Part shown: positions 9,340 to 18,020 of the stretch, piece by piece
Layout of the letters: every line of letters begins with the position of its first letter
How positions within the stretch are numbered: the first letter of the stretch is position 1
Assembly: GCA_965651935.1 (NCBI GenBank)
Contig: CBFGTC010000008.1
Span: 13,106-77,105, forward strand
Direction of reading: 5' to 3'
DNA length: 64,000 bases
Source of the DNA: JAFEDN01 sp965651935
Lineage (GTDB): Bacteria > Pseudomonadota > Gammaproteobacteria > Coxiellales > Coxiellaceae
The notes under the pieces: generated by a model
Told to the model about the DNA's origin: nothing
The model's database searches: none
What the model saw: the letters and a program-made list of their open reading frames with translations, nothing else
Program-made: the position numbers and the translations under genes

Positions 9340-9858
9340 TTATTCCACGGTGAAATGGTATTCTTTGGTCGAGTTATTACCGATAGATACTTGTACGGTA
9401 TAATTTCCTTTTAACCATGGTGGAGTAGTGGTGGTAAATGAAAAGGGCACCATAGTTGTATCCGCTGTCGTATCAATAGTCGCGCCGACCGGCCCGATTT
9501 GTGATCCATCTTGATCATAAATCAAGGTTGCCATCACCTTCATATTAGAAACAGCGTGGCCTATTTGAACGGTGGCATAAATTTTCTCTGCACTGGCGGG
9601 AATTTTGGTTTTTGAATTTTGTAACACATAACCCTGTTTATTCGGGGTATCGCTGACCAATATTTCATCTATAGTCGTTTTAGAAAGGTCGACATTATTT
9701 GGATTTTGATCTGAAGGCGCCGGAGTTGAAGTGGTGGTTGTGCCAGGGCTGGTATTGTCTTGTGCAAAAGTTTGGCCTACGAACACACTCAATGCAATAA
9801 TACCGGCAGTCGCAAGTATCATGCCTTTTTTTAGTTTATCGCTCTTTAAATTTTTCAT
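9340..9858 (-). CDS. Exported protein with Thr/Pro-rich linker and Ig-like C-terminal domain
   Basis: 172 residues, not a family I can name. A Lys-rich N-terminus and hydrophobic core end in QTFA, a signal peptidase I site followed by QDNTSP. Next comes a low-complexity Thr/Ser/Pro linker, then about 110 residues with alternating beta-strand pattern ending in WLKGNYTVQVSIGNN and KEYHFTVE. This resembles an Ig-like extracellular beta-sandwich. AAAGGATG lies upstream of the start. It is monocistronic, convergent with mtaD and divergent from the HMG-CoA lyase gene. Its linker style resembles that of the exported protein at 63410-63832. Confidence 0.7.
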   Translation of the reverse strand: MKNLKSDKLKKGMILATAGIIALSVFVGQTFAQDNTSPGTTTTSTPAPSDQNPNNVDLSKTTIDEILVSDTPNKQGYVLQNSKTKIPASAEKIYATVQIGHAVSNMKVMATLIYDQDGSQIGPVGATIDTTADTTMVPFSFTTTTPPWLKGNYTVQVSIGNNSTKEYHFTVE

Positions 9859-9996
9859 ACGTACATCCTTTTAAAAATTTGGTAAATCTAGTTTTAAAGA
9901 TAGCATCACTTTATATTCTGTCAAATTTTTATACATTTATTACGGGGTGTAAATTTCGTTAAAAAGGATTATGATGAATGCTAGGAGAGTGAATTT

Positions 9997-10890
9997 ATGA
10001 CTTTACCAAGTAAAGTGACTCTTGTCGAAGTCAGCCCCAGAGACGGCTTGCAAAACGAAGCTGTCGTGACGCCGACTGCTGTAAAAATAGAATTTATCCA
10101 CCGACTGGCTGATTCAGGCTTACAAGTCATTGAAAGCACGAGCTTTGTTTCACCCAAATGGGTTCCGGCTATGGCGGATCATACTGAAGTGATTCAAGGC
10201 TTACAGAGGAGACCTGGAATCAGTTATCCGGCTTTAGTTCCCAATGTTAAAGGCATGGAATTGGCTATCGAAGCAGGGGTGCGAGAAATATCGATCTTTA
10301 CCGCCACCACAGAAACTTTTTCTAAAAAAAATGCCAATTGTTCACTTAAAGAAAGCATACAAAGAATTCAAGAGGTGATCCGCCTGGCTGAGCAACACCG
10401 AATTCCGGTGCGCGGCTATATCTCCTGCGTGATTGCCTGCCCTTATGAAGGTTCCGTGGAACCCCAAAAAACAGCGGCTGTGGCCAAGCAATTAATTGAT
10501 CTGGGATGCGCTCAAATTTCTTTGGGTGACACCATTGGTATTGGCAATGCCGGCAGCGTAAAAAGATTGATGGATGTGGTACTGAAAGAAATTCCAATAG
10601 AGAAAACGGCAGTGCATTTCCACGATACGTACGGTCAAGCACTGGCCAATATTTACGTTAGCTTAGAGTACGGGATACATATCATTGATAGCTCTGTGGC
10701 AGGTTTGGGGGGATGTCCTTATGCCCGCAATGCCACAGGAAATGTGGCGACTGAAGATGTGGTGTATATGCTCAATGGCTTAAATATTGAAACCGGGGTG
10801 GATTTGGAAAAATTGGTTAAAACGGGTTATTTTATCTGCCAACATCTGAGCCATGCCCCCTACTCTAAGCTGGCTCAGATTTATCGTTAA
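9997..10890 (+). CDS. mvaB: Hydroxymethylglutaryl-CoA lyase
   Basis: Cleaves HMG-CoA to acetoacetate and acetyl-CoA, the last step of leucine catabolism. The N-terminus has the DRE-TIM motif VSPRDGLQNE. The C-terminal signature VAGLGGCPYARNATGNVATE contains the catalytic cysteine. The 297-residue length is normal. An AGGAG sequence precedes the ATG. It stands alone: the other leucine-degradation genes (liu) are not adjacent. Acetoacetate produced here could feed the acetoacetyl-CoA synthetase encoded at 25351. Confidence 0.95.
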   Translation: MTLPSKVTLVEVSPRDGLQNEAVVTPTAVKIEFIHRLADSGLQVIESTSFVSPKWVPAMADHTEVIQGLQRRPGISYPALVPNVKGMELAIEAGVREISIFTATTETFSKKNANCSLKESIQRIQEVIRLAEQHRIPVRGYISCVIACPYEGSVEPQKTAAVAKQLIDLGCAQISLGDTIGIGNAGSVKRLMDVVLKEIPIEKTAVHFHDTYGQALANIYVSLEYGIHIIDSSVAGLGGCPYARNATGNVATEDVVYMLNGLNIETGVDLEKLVKTGYFICQHLSHAPYSKLAQIYR

Positions 10891-10930
10891 CGATCCCTGC
10901 ACTTTAATTTGCTCCAAATCCTCGCAGTGA

Positions 10931-12742
10931 TTAAATCTTTCCACCGCGTTTGCGTTCGTTTTCTTTGAGAAATTTTTTGCGCAAACGAATGTTGATAGGA
11001 GTGATTTCCACCAGCTCGTCATCGTTGATAAAAGCCAACGCTTGTTCAAGAGATTGGCGGATAGGAGGCGTTAAGATAATATTCTCATCAGAACCGGCAG
11101 CTCGAATATTAGTGAGCTGTTTGGCTTTAGTCGGGTTCACCACTAAATCATTTTCTCTGGAATGGATACCAATAATCATCCCTTCGTAAACTTCGACTTG
11201 AGGCCCAATAAATAATTGGCCTCGTTCTTGTAAATTAAACAAAGAAAATGCAGTAGCTTTCCCTGGGCCATTAGCGATTAGCACCCCTCTATTACGATGT
11301 TGAATCGGCACGGTCACGACTGGGCCATAATGGTCAAAAACGTGATACATAACGCCAGAGCCGGAAGTCATCATCAAAAATTGAGCATGAAATCCAATAA
11401 GCCCACGGGTGGGAATAATATAAGTTAAACGGACTCGGCCTTTACCATCCGGCGACATGTCCTGTATCTGCCCTCGCCGTTCAGCTAATTGCTGCATAAT
11501 GGTCCCTTGATGATTTTCTTCTACGTCCACCACCAATTGTTCATAAGGTTCACTTTCCATACCATCGATCACCTTGATGATAACGGCGGGACGTGAAACG
11601 GCTAATTCGTAGCCTTCCCGGCGCATATTTTCAATTAAAATACCTAAGTGCAACTCTCCTCTTCCAGAGACAATAAATTGATCGGAATCCACCCCCGGCT
11701 TCACTCGCAAAGCCACATTGGAAATTAATTCTCTATCTAAACGATCACTGATTTGACGGCTGGTGACAAATTTTCCTTCCCGGCCAGCAAAAGGCGAGTC
11801 ATTGACTTGGAAGGTCATGCTGACGGTGGGTTCATCGACAATTAAGGCTGGGAGCGGCTCAACTTTGTTCGGATCACACAGCGTGTCAGAAATATGGATA
11901 TTACTGATCCCCGTAACGGCGATGATGTCTCCGGCTTCTGCGACAGGCACTTCTTCGCGTTTTAACCCCATGAACCCTAACACTTGCAATACTCTACCCG
12001 CTCGTGTTTTACCCTCAGCATCGATGATGGTCACCGGTGTGTTAGTTTTGATGCGTCCTCGCGAGATGCGCCCAATACCAATCGCACCTACGTAACTGGA
12101 ATAATCGAGCGCGCTAATTTGCATTTGAAAGGGACCTGCGGCGTCTACTTTTGGTGGAGGGACCACTTCCAAGATCATATCCAATAAAGAATGCATGTCT
12201 TTTTCGGGCTTTTCTAAGTCACGCATGGCGAAACCCTGCAAAGCCGAAGCGTAAATGACAGGAAAATCCAATTGTTCGTCAGTGGCGCCTAAACGCACAA
12301 ATAAATCGAATATTTGATCAATTACCCAGTGCGGCCTGGCACCGGGTCGGTCAATTTTATTCACTACCACGATGGGTTTTAAACCCCAGGAAAAAGCCTT
12401 TTGGGTTACGAAGCGCGTTTGTGGCATAGGCCCATCCACGGCATCCACTAACAATAAAACCGAATCCACCATAGACAGTATGCGCTCAACTTCGCCACCG
12501 AAATCGGCATGACCAGGAGTATCTACAATATTGATTCTGGAGTTCCGCCATGAAATGGCCGTATTTTTTGCTAAGATGGTGATGCCTCTTTCTTTTTCTA
12601 AATCATTCGAGTCCATGACCCTTTCCACGAGAGCGGTTCGATCAGCAAAAGCGCCCGACTGCCTCAATAATTGGTCCACTAAAGTGGTTTTTCCATGATC
12701 GACGTGGGCAATGATAGCAACGTTGCGAATTTGAACTGACAT
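10931..12742 (-). CDS. typA: Ribosome-associated translational GTPase TypA/BipA
   Basis: 603 residues with an N-terminal GTPase domain: G1 AHVDHGKTT, G3 DTPGHADFGGEVER and G4 NKIDRPGARP. EF-G-like domains follow, with the BipA C-terminal region (GLIGFHAQFLMMTSG). It assists ribosome assembly and stress or low-temperature growth. Length and order are typical. It is convergent with mvaB (40-bp gap) and divergent from the biotin ligase. Confidence 0.98.
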   Translation of the reverse strand: MSVQIRNVAIIAHVDHGKTTLVDQLLRQSGAFADRTALVERVMDSNDLEKERGITILAKNTAISWRNSRINIVDTPGHADFGGEVERILSMVDSVLLLVDAVDGPMPQTRFVTQKAFSWGLKPIVVVNKIDRPGARPHWVIDQIFDLFVRLGATDEQLDFPVIYASALQGFAMRDLEKPEKDMHSLLDMILEVVPPPKVDAAGPFQMQISALDYSSYVGAIGIGRISRGRIKTNTPVTIIDAEGKTRAGRVLQVLGFMGLKREEVPVAEAGDIIAVTGISNIHISDTLCDPNKVEPLPALIVDEPTVSMTFQVNDSPFAGREGKFVTSRQISDRLDRELISNVALRVKPGVDSDQFIVSGRGELHLGILIENMRREGYELAVSRPAVIIKVIDGMESEPYEQLVVDVEENHQGTIMQQLAERRGQIQDMSPDGKGRVRLTYIIPTRGLIGFHAQFLMMTSGSGVMYHVFDHYGPVVTVPIQHRNRGVLIANGPGKATAFSLFNLQERGQLFIGPQVEVYEGMIIGIHSRENDLVVNPTKAKQLTNIRAAGSDENIILTPPIRQSLEQALAFINDDELVEITPINIRLRKKFLKENERKRGGKI

Positions 12743-12814
12743 TGTTAACCTATTTTGATTTTAATTAAGTAAAAAACATTAATTGTATCATATTATGAGG
12801 ATGACTGAAATCCT

Positions 12815-13606
12815 ATGGAACCCTTGCAGCATCAACGCATCCGAGCCGAGCTTGGGAATTATGCACAAAATCTTCTTAAGGAATTGATTATTTTAGAAAA
12901 TGTGGATTCTACTAATGATTACTTGTTGAGAACTCAACGAGCCGAACCCATTGCTTGTTTTGCTGAACGTCAAAGCGCAGGAAAAGGTCAGCATGGCAAG
13001 AGTTGGCATTCTCCTCGAGGCCAGATATATTTCTCGTTAATGTGGCAGTTTTCCAAAACTGCTTTGGATATAATGGGGTTAAGCCTGGTGGTAGCTATAG
13101 CCACTGCACGGACTTTGATGATGTATGGTTTGGGGGCCGCGGCATCGAAACTCACTCTTAAATGGCCTAACGACGTCTACGTGGATGGAAAAAAATTAGC
13201 CGGTATTTTAGTCGAATCTTTCACTCTTGCCACTGGAAAACAAAACTGCATTATTGGAATCGGTCTCAATATTTGCCATGCTCCCGACAGTGGATTAATT
13301 GATCAACCCTGGATTAGTTTGGAGCAAATACTAGGACAGGTTGTCAATCGAAACCGCTTTGCCGGCATGTTATTAAATCAATTAATACTGGCTTTGGTCC
13401 AGTTTAACGATGAAGGACTTTCACCCTTTCAAGAAGAATGGCGAATGCTAGATTGGTTTTATGATAAAAAAATTGTACTCCGCACTCCACAAAGCAGTCT
13501 GACCGGTATCGCCAAAGGGATTTCAGCACGGGGAGAGCTGATTTTGATTGATGAAAATCAACATAAACATCTTTGCCATAGCGGCTCAGTGAGATTAGCG
13601 GTCTGA
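12815..13606 (+). CDS. birA: Biotin-[acetyl-CoA-carboxylase] ligase, catalytic-only form
   Basis: Activates biotin as biotinyl-AMP and attaches it to the AccB lysine. Motifs seen are ENVDSTNDYL, the biotinoyl-AMP loop GKGQHGKSW, and KWPNDVYVDGKKLAGILVE in the central domain. A C-terminal SH3-like cap follows. At 263 residues it is about 60 shorter than E. coli BirA because the N-terminal winged helix is missing. It should therefore be a ligase without the bio-operon repressor role. Its 3' end overlaps the convergent DedA gene by 12 bp. Confidence 0.93.
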   Translation: MEPLQHQRIRAELGNYAQNLLKELIILENVDSTNDYLLRTQRAEPIACFAERQSAGKGQHGKSWHSPRGQIYFSLMWQFSKTALDIMGLSLVVAIATARTLMMYGLGAAASKLTLKWPNDVYVDGKKLAGILVESFTLATGKQNCIIGIGLNICHAPDSGLIDQPWISLEQILGQVVNRNRFAGMLLNQLILALVQFNDEGLSPFQEEWRMLDWFYDKKIVLRTPQSSLTGIAKGISARGELILIDENQHKHLCHSGSVRLAV

Positions 13607-14194
13607 TTTTGAACAATATCTTTTTTTTACCACATGAAATAATGGTGGTAAAATGGAAATGATCATGATAATTAAGATTAAAGGTAAAATATATTTATCA
13701 ATATTGGGTACCGTGGATCCCAAATAATAGCCAGCAATGCAAATTCCTCCGCACCACAAACAACCGCCGACAATATTATAAAAAGCGAAACGGCGATGTG
13801 TCATCTCCGCCATTCCCGCTACAATGGGTAAAAAGGTACGCACAATGGGCATTAATCGACCGATTACCAGAGCTTTCCCTCCATGTTTCTCGTAGAATTC
13901 ATGTGCGTCCAGCAGGTAACGTTTTTTAAACCAAACGGAATCAGGTCGGCGCAGTAACCAATGCCCAATTTTGTCGCCGTACCAATAAGCGAGCGCATAA
14001 CCCAAAATAGCGGCGGTAATGAGTAGCGGAGTGAGTATAAAAATATTAAAAACTTGCTGTGAAGCCAATAATCCTGCGGCAAATAAAAGACTGTCTCCGG
14101 GCAAAAAGAAACCCACAAATAAACCGGTTTCCGAAAAAATGATGGCGGTTAATCCGATATAACCGGCGGCCCGGGTTAATTGCACAATATCCAT
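13595..14194 (-). CDS. DedA family membrane protein
   Basis: 199 residues with several membrane helices. The family motifs are present: FLPGDSLLFAAGLLAS near the N-terminus, and FYEKHGGKALVIGRLMPIVRTF in the middle, with the conserved R and P. DedA proteins are proposed undecaprenyl-phosphate or phospholipid flippases at the inner membrane and support proton-motive force and cell division. The small exported protein encoded upstream ends 8 bp before its start, so the two are probably co-transcribed. The exact DedA paralogue cannot be named from sequence alone. Confidence 0.92.
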   Translation of the reverse strand: MDIVQLTRAAGYIGLTAIIFSETGLFVGFFLPGDSLLFAAGLLASQQVFNIFILTPLLITAAILGYALAYWYGDKIGHWLLRRPDSVWFKKRYLLDAHEFYEKHGGKALVIGRLMPIVRTFLPIVAGMAEMTHRRFAFYNIVGGCLWCGGICIAGYYLGSTVPNIDKYILPLILIIMIISILPPLFHVVKKRYCSKSDR

Positions 14195-14202
14195 GTCACT
14201 CC

Positions 14203-14676
14203 TTAATGCGGTTTCGACGGATTTTTGAAAGCAGCCCCTGAAGTCACATCCACATTGACAATTTTATTCAATCGATCGTAGTAAACGTGATAAATGATTA
14301 AATGGGTGCGCTGTTCCGCCAGCCGGGCTTGTCTTATCACCACGGAAGTACCCATGGTGACCCAAGCCAAAGCGATATTGCGAGCCCGTGGGGAAGGATT
14401 CACATACTTAGAACCGTCACCTAAAAAAATATAAACATCTTGAATCTTCCCATTTTTAAAATCGCTGCCGTTTGGTGAGCCAAATGCTTTAAGCACATTA
14501 TTTCTGGTGTTGCCTATCTTGAACACCCCTTTTTTATATTTGATATGGGGGTTTTTATGAGTAAAAGATTCTTTTATCGCTTCCGGGCTGTAACGGCTTT
14601 CAGCCCAGGCGGGTAAATTACAAAAACTGCTTAACAAAAGCAGAAAAGTAATAATCAATACCTTATTTTTAATCAT
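14203..14676 (-). CDS. Small exported protein with BamE/SmpA-like motif
   Basis: 157 residues. A clear signal peptide (basic start, Leu-rich core, cleavage near PAWA-ES) leads into a mature part containing KIGNTRNNVLKAFGSPNGSD. This resembles the 'G-t-xxxV-xxxxGxP' helix-turn of BamE/OmlA-like folds. The remainder (YIFLGDG and HLIIYHVYYDRLNKIVNV) looks like beta strands. There is no lipobox cysteine at the cleavage site, so it is probably a soluble periplasmic protein. It lies 8 bp upstream of the DedA gene. The fold similarity is an inference; function is unknown. Confidence 0.65.
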   Translation of the reverse strand: MIKNKVLIITFLLLLSSFCNLPAWAESRYSPEAIKESFTHKNPHIKYKKGVFKIGNTRNNVLKAFGSPNGSDFKNGKIQDVYIFLGDGSKYVNPSPRARNIALAWVTMGTSVVIRQARLAEQRTHLIIYHVYYDRLNKIVNVDVTSGAAFKNPSKPH

Positions 14677-14819
14677 GCTTACTCTTCACATTTTAATTTC
14701 AAAGGAATAAGTATACTCAACATCGGTCGTAAGCTCAAAATCAGCATTATGCCCGGTATAGTCAAAACCAATATATCTGATTAAAATGACGTTTATTTTC
14801 ATTTTCTCTTAGGAATTTT

Positions 14820-16049
14820 ATGCTAGCGATGTTGATCAGCGCGTTTTTCCCTACTCTAGCTGTGGCGCTATTCGCCTTTTATTGCCGTGAAAAATTTAAA
14901 TCACAGCAACAACAGCACCATTCCGCTCAGGAACTCTGGCAACAAGTTAATTTACAGCGCCAAGAAATTCAACAGATGTTGAAGAATCAGGAAAAAGAGC
15001 AGTATGAACAAAGACAAAAATTTGATCAACACCAAATCCAAAGCTTAAGCCTTCTTCAAGAAAGTTTACAAAAGGCCTTCCAAGAAGTAAGAAACCAAAT
15101 CAACCTCAATCTCAATCAAAATACCGATCACTTAAGCCATCGCATGAAAGAATTGACTCAGGAAGTCAGCCTGCATTTGCGGCAAATTAGCAGTGAAGTG
15201 GATAGGCAATTAGCCAGTGGTTTTGAAAAATCCACTGCCACTTTTGCCGATGTGATGAAACGTTTAATTATCATTGACGAAGCTCAAAAAAAAATCACTG
15301 AATTGTCGAGCAGTGTTGTCAATCTAAAAGAAATTTTGGTGGATAAACGCTCACGTGGCGCATTTGGTGAGGTGCAATTAGCTAATTTAATTAGAAATCT
15401 AATCCCGGAAAATCATTTTTCCTTACAACATAGCTTAAGTAATGGTAAACGAGTGGATTGTCTACTGATCCTGCCCTCTCCCTCAGAAAATATTGCCATC
15501 GACGCTAAATTTCCTTTGGAAAGTTATCGGTTAATGCAAGCGCCGGATTTATCTGAAACGAATAAGCGACAAATCGAGCAACAATTTCGCTTGGATATCC
15601 GCCGGCATATCGAAGATATTGCCGAAAAATACATATCGCCTCCCGAAACGACGGATGGAGCGGTCATGTTCATTCCCGCAGAAGCAATTTTTGCCGAAAT
15701 ACACGCCCATTTTCCTGATTTAGTAGAATTGGCATACCGCCATAAGGTATGGATGGTTTCGCCTACCACCATGATGGCGGTATTAACCACCGCAAAAGCC
15801 GTATTAAAAGATGCGGCTACGCGTAAACAAGTTCATTTAATCCAACAACATCTAAGCGCACTGGCCAAAGATTTTTCGCGCTTTGAAGATCGCATGGACA
15901 ATTTGGCTAAACATATTCAAAAGGCCCAGCAAGATGTTGAACAAGTGCATCTCACTTCTAAAAAAATCTCTAATCGGTTTAATAAAATCGAACAAGTGGA
16001 GCTTTCTGAAAAACTGGAACCGGTTAATTTATCGCTTCTATCAGAATAA
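14820..16049 (+). CDS. rmuC: DNA recombination protein RmuC
   Basis: 409 residues: an N-terminal membrane helix, about 150 residues of Gln-rich coiled coil, then the RmuC domain. In that domain, SRGAFGEVQLANLI, NIAIDAKFPLESY and TTDGAVMFIPAEAIFAEI match the family. This domain has a restriction-endonuclease-like fold and limits inversions at short repeats. A long C-terminal helix follows. It is divergent from the exported protein at 14203-14676 and convergent with kdsB. Confidence 0.95.
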   Translation: MLAMLISAFFPTLAVALFAFYCREKFKSQQQQHHSAQELWQQVNLQRQEIQQMLKNQEKEQYEQRQKFDQHQIQSLSLLQESLQKAFQEVRNQINLNLNQNTDHLSHRMKELTQEVSLHLRQISSEVDRQLASGFEKSTATFADVMKRLIIIDEAQKKITELSSSVVNLKEILVDKRSRGAFGEVQLANLIRNLIPENHFSLQHSLSNGKRVDCLLILPSPSENIAIDAKFPLESYRLMQAPDLSETNKRQIEQQFRLDIRRHIEDIAEKYISPPETTDGAVMFIPAEAIFAEIHAHFPDLVELAYRHKVWMVSPTTMMAVLTTAKAVLKDAATRKQVHLIQQHLSALAKDFSRFEDRMDNLAKHIQKAQQDVEQVHLTSKKISNRFNKIEQVELSEKLEPVNLSLLSE

Positions 16050-16129
16050 ATGTAATTAGCCGGATTCTGAGGTAAATTATCCGATTTAACTTCTTTGCCA
16101 TTGATAAAATGAGGAATGTTATAGCGCAT
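16050..16129 (-). pseudogene. Possible remnant of an aldehyde dehydrogenase 5' end
   Basis: On the minus strand an ATG at 16129 opens MRYNIPHFINGKEVKSDN. This looks like the N-terminal IPHxINGK segment of methylmalonate-semialdehyde or other aldehyde dehydrogenases. The similarity ends after about 25 codons and the frame then runs antisense into rmuC. It is either a decayed gene start or chance. It is short, so confidence is low. Confidence 0.22.
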
Positions 16130-16152
16130 CCTGCGATTCCCAAAATTTAACC

Positions 16153-16174
16153 AGGGAGAATAGCGATTCTCCCT
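16153..16174. repeat. GGGAGAAT hairpin between rmuC and kdsB
   Basis: A perfect 9-bp inverted repeat agggagaat / attctccct with a 4-nt loop, in the gap between two convergent genes. It could act as a two-way transcription stop, although no strong T-run follows on either side. A near-identical stem lies at 59491-59511. Confidence 0.55.
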
Positions 16175-16195
16175 AGGACCTCCCTTTTACCGGAG

Positions 16196-16948
16196 TTAGC
16201 TAGCATATTGAAGAATTTTTTGTAAATCTTCCGGAGTATTAACTTCAGGTGGCATGCGTTCTTTGGAAATCACCATGTGCATTCGACTGCCATTCCAAAG
16301 TATGCGCAATTGCTCTAAAGATTCCATTTTTTCCAAGGGAGAAGCAGGCCACTCTATATACTCTTGTAAAAAATTGGCTCGATAAGCATATAAACCAATG
16401 TGTTTATAGTGCTGATCACTTACCTCCAATTTTTCAGGATTTTGGAATTGTTCAATATCCCAAGGAATGGGCGCACGACTGAAATAAATGGCGTAATTCC
16501 GCCAGTTTAAAACGACTTTAACCACGGCAGAATTAAACAAATCCGCCCCTTGAGTGATGCGTTCACAAAGAGAACTGATTTTAACATTGTCGTGTTTTTC
16601 TAAATCTTCCGCCACTTGTCGAATGGCTTGGGGGAGAATAAAAGGTTGATCAGCTTGTACATTAACAATAATTTCATCAGGCGCATAATCTAGCGCCAAT
16701 GCCGCTTCGGCAATACGTTCAGTGCCGGATTGGTGATCCGACGAAGTCATGCAAACTTTCGCTCCGAACCCCTGAGCCGTTTTGCTGACTTTAGGATTAT
16801 CAGTGGCAATGACCACACTATCTGCACCACTTTCCATGGCGCGCTCATAAACGTGCTGCAACATCGTTTTGCCTTTGATATCAACCAAAACTTTACCCGG
16901 CATTCGAGTTGAATCGAAGCGAGCCGGAATAATTACTCGAAACTCCAT
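16196..16948 (-). CDS. kdsB: 3-deoxy-manno-octulosonate cytidylyltransferase
   Basis: Makes CMP-KDO from CTP and KDO for LPS inner-core synthesis. The nucleotidyltransferase signature IPARFDSTRMPGKVL is at the N-terminus, and IVNVQADQPFI and YFSRAPIPW follow. The 250-residue length is normal. Its ATG shares one base with the TGA of the upstream ycaR gene, with GGAGG inside ycaR as the ribosome site, so the two are translationally coupled. The other KDO genes kdsD and kdsC are at 50403-51907. Confidence 0.97.
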   Translation of the reverse strand: MEFRVIIPARFDSTRMPGKVLVDIKGKTMLQHVYERAMESGADSVVIATDNPKVSKTAQGFGAKVCMTSSDHQSGTERIAEAALALDYAPDEIIVNVQADQPFILPQAIRQVAEDLEKHDNVKISSLCERITQGADLFNSAVVKVVLNWRNYAIYFSRAPIPWDIEQFQNPEKLEVSDQHYKHIGLYAYRANFLQEYIEWPASPLEKMESLEQLRILWNGSRMHMVISKERMPPEVNTPEDLQKILQYAS

Positions 16949-17127
16949 CAGACCACCTCCTGATCCGTTAAGCGCCGTGCTTCATCAATTAACATAATAG
17001 GGATGTCATCCCGAATCGGATAAGCCAATTTATCAATACGGCAAATTAATTCTTGTTGAATAGGCTCAAATACTAAACGCCCTTTACACAAAGGACAAGC
17101 TAAAATATCTAATAATTTTTTGTCCAC
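16948..17127 (-). CDS. ycaR: Trm112/YcaR family small zinc-ribbon protein
   Basis: A 59-residue protein. It starts at a GTG (17127) with AAGGGGGG just upstream. The sequence shows LLDILACPLCKGRL, a CPxC knuckle, then LAYPIRDDIPIMLIDEARRL, the hallmark of the YcaR/Trm112 family. It overlaps the kdsB start as TGATG. The kdsB-ycaR pairing is widespread in proteobacteria; the protein's molecular role is unsettled. Confidence 0.9.
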   Translation of the reverse strand: MDKKLLDILACPLCKGRLVFEPIQQELICRIDKLAYPIRDDIPIMLIDEARRLTDQEVV

Positions 17128-17267
17128 ACTTCCCCCCTTTCAAACTCAGGATAAGGACAGCGCTTAAATGTATCATGATTTTCACAATAATCAATAGGAA
17201 ATTTAAAACAAAAAAAAGACCTTCACGCCACGCATTGCGTGCTGGTTTACCATGAAGTTTTATTGTT

Positions 17268-17341
<74 letters not shown>

Positions 17342-17348
17342 AAAATGA

Positions 17349-17735
17349 TTACAAAGTTTCCAACTCGTCAGCTAATGCTTCTAACTCTTGAATGGCTTGA
17401 CGAATCACTATACTAGCCTGTCCACTGCCGTTTGTTTTTGCATCAACAGACGGCTCTATCAATAACTGTCTAGCACCTTCAATAGTAAAACCCCGCTCAT
17501 AAAGTAATTCCCGGATTTTACGCACTAAAAGCACTTCCGCTCTCTGATAATAACGCCGATTGCCACGACGTTTTGAGGGACTGAGTTGTTCAAACTCTTG
17601 TTCCCAATAACGTAATACATGCGGCTTTAATTGGCACAAATAAGCCACTTCACCTATAGTGAAGTAAAGCTTTTCAGGTATTTCAGGCAACTGATCACTT
17701 TTGGTCAGCCCCACCTTGCGTTTCTGAACCAGCAT
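17349..17735 (-). CDS. MerR-family transcriptional regulator downstream of ihfA
   Basis: 128 residues. The winged-helix MerR core is clear: YFTIGEVAYLCQLKPHVLRYWEQEF, then KRRGNRRYYQRAEV and ELLYERGFTIEGARQLL. This short MerR type occurs beside ihfA in many proteobacteria and has no well-established target or effector. Its 5' end overlaps the end of ihfA by 41 bp, so it is co-translated with it. No metal-binding cysteine cluster is seen. Confidence 0.9.
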   Translation of the reverse strand: MLVQKRKVGLTKSDQLPEIPEKLYFTIGEVAYLCQLKPHVLRYWEQEFEQLSPSKRRGNRRYYQRAEVLLVRKIRELLYERGFTIEGARQLLIEPSVDAKTNGSGQASIVIRQAIQELEALADELETL

Positions 17736-18018
17736 AATGTTCTACCTTTGAACGAAGCTTATGTCCAGCATGGAAAGTAACCACTCGACGGGCTGTGATT
17801 GGAATTTCTTCGCCCGTTTTAGGATTACGACCAGGTCGTTGTTTTTTATCACGTAAATTAAAATTGCCAAATCCTGACAATTTAACCGACTCTCCATGCT
17901 CCAAAGATTGCCGGATCTCTTCAAAAAATAATTCTATCAACTCTTTTGCTTCACGTTTGTTTAATCCCATCACATTAAACAAATGCTCTGCTAAATCTGC
18001 TTTGGTGAGCGCCGCCAT
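17695..18018 (-). CDS. ihfA: Integration host factor subunit alpha
   Basis: A DNA-bending HU/IHF-fold protein. LTKADLAEHLF, KLSGFGNFNLRDK, RPGRNPKTGEEIPI and RRVVTFHAGHKL are all typical. I start it at the ATG at 18018 (107 residues), because GAGG in the end of pheT lies 7 nt upstream. The GTG at 18024 would overlap the pheT stop and be too close to that site. It is the distal gene of the thrS-pheT operon. Its partner ihfB is not at the usual place after rpsA. Confidence 0.97.
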   Translation of the reverse strand: MAALTKADLAEHLFNVMGLNKREAKELIELFFEEIRQSLEHGESVKLSGFGNFNLRDKKQRPGRNPKTGEEIPITARRVVTFHAGHKLRSKVEHYAGSETQGGADQK

Positions 18019-18020
18019 GT

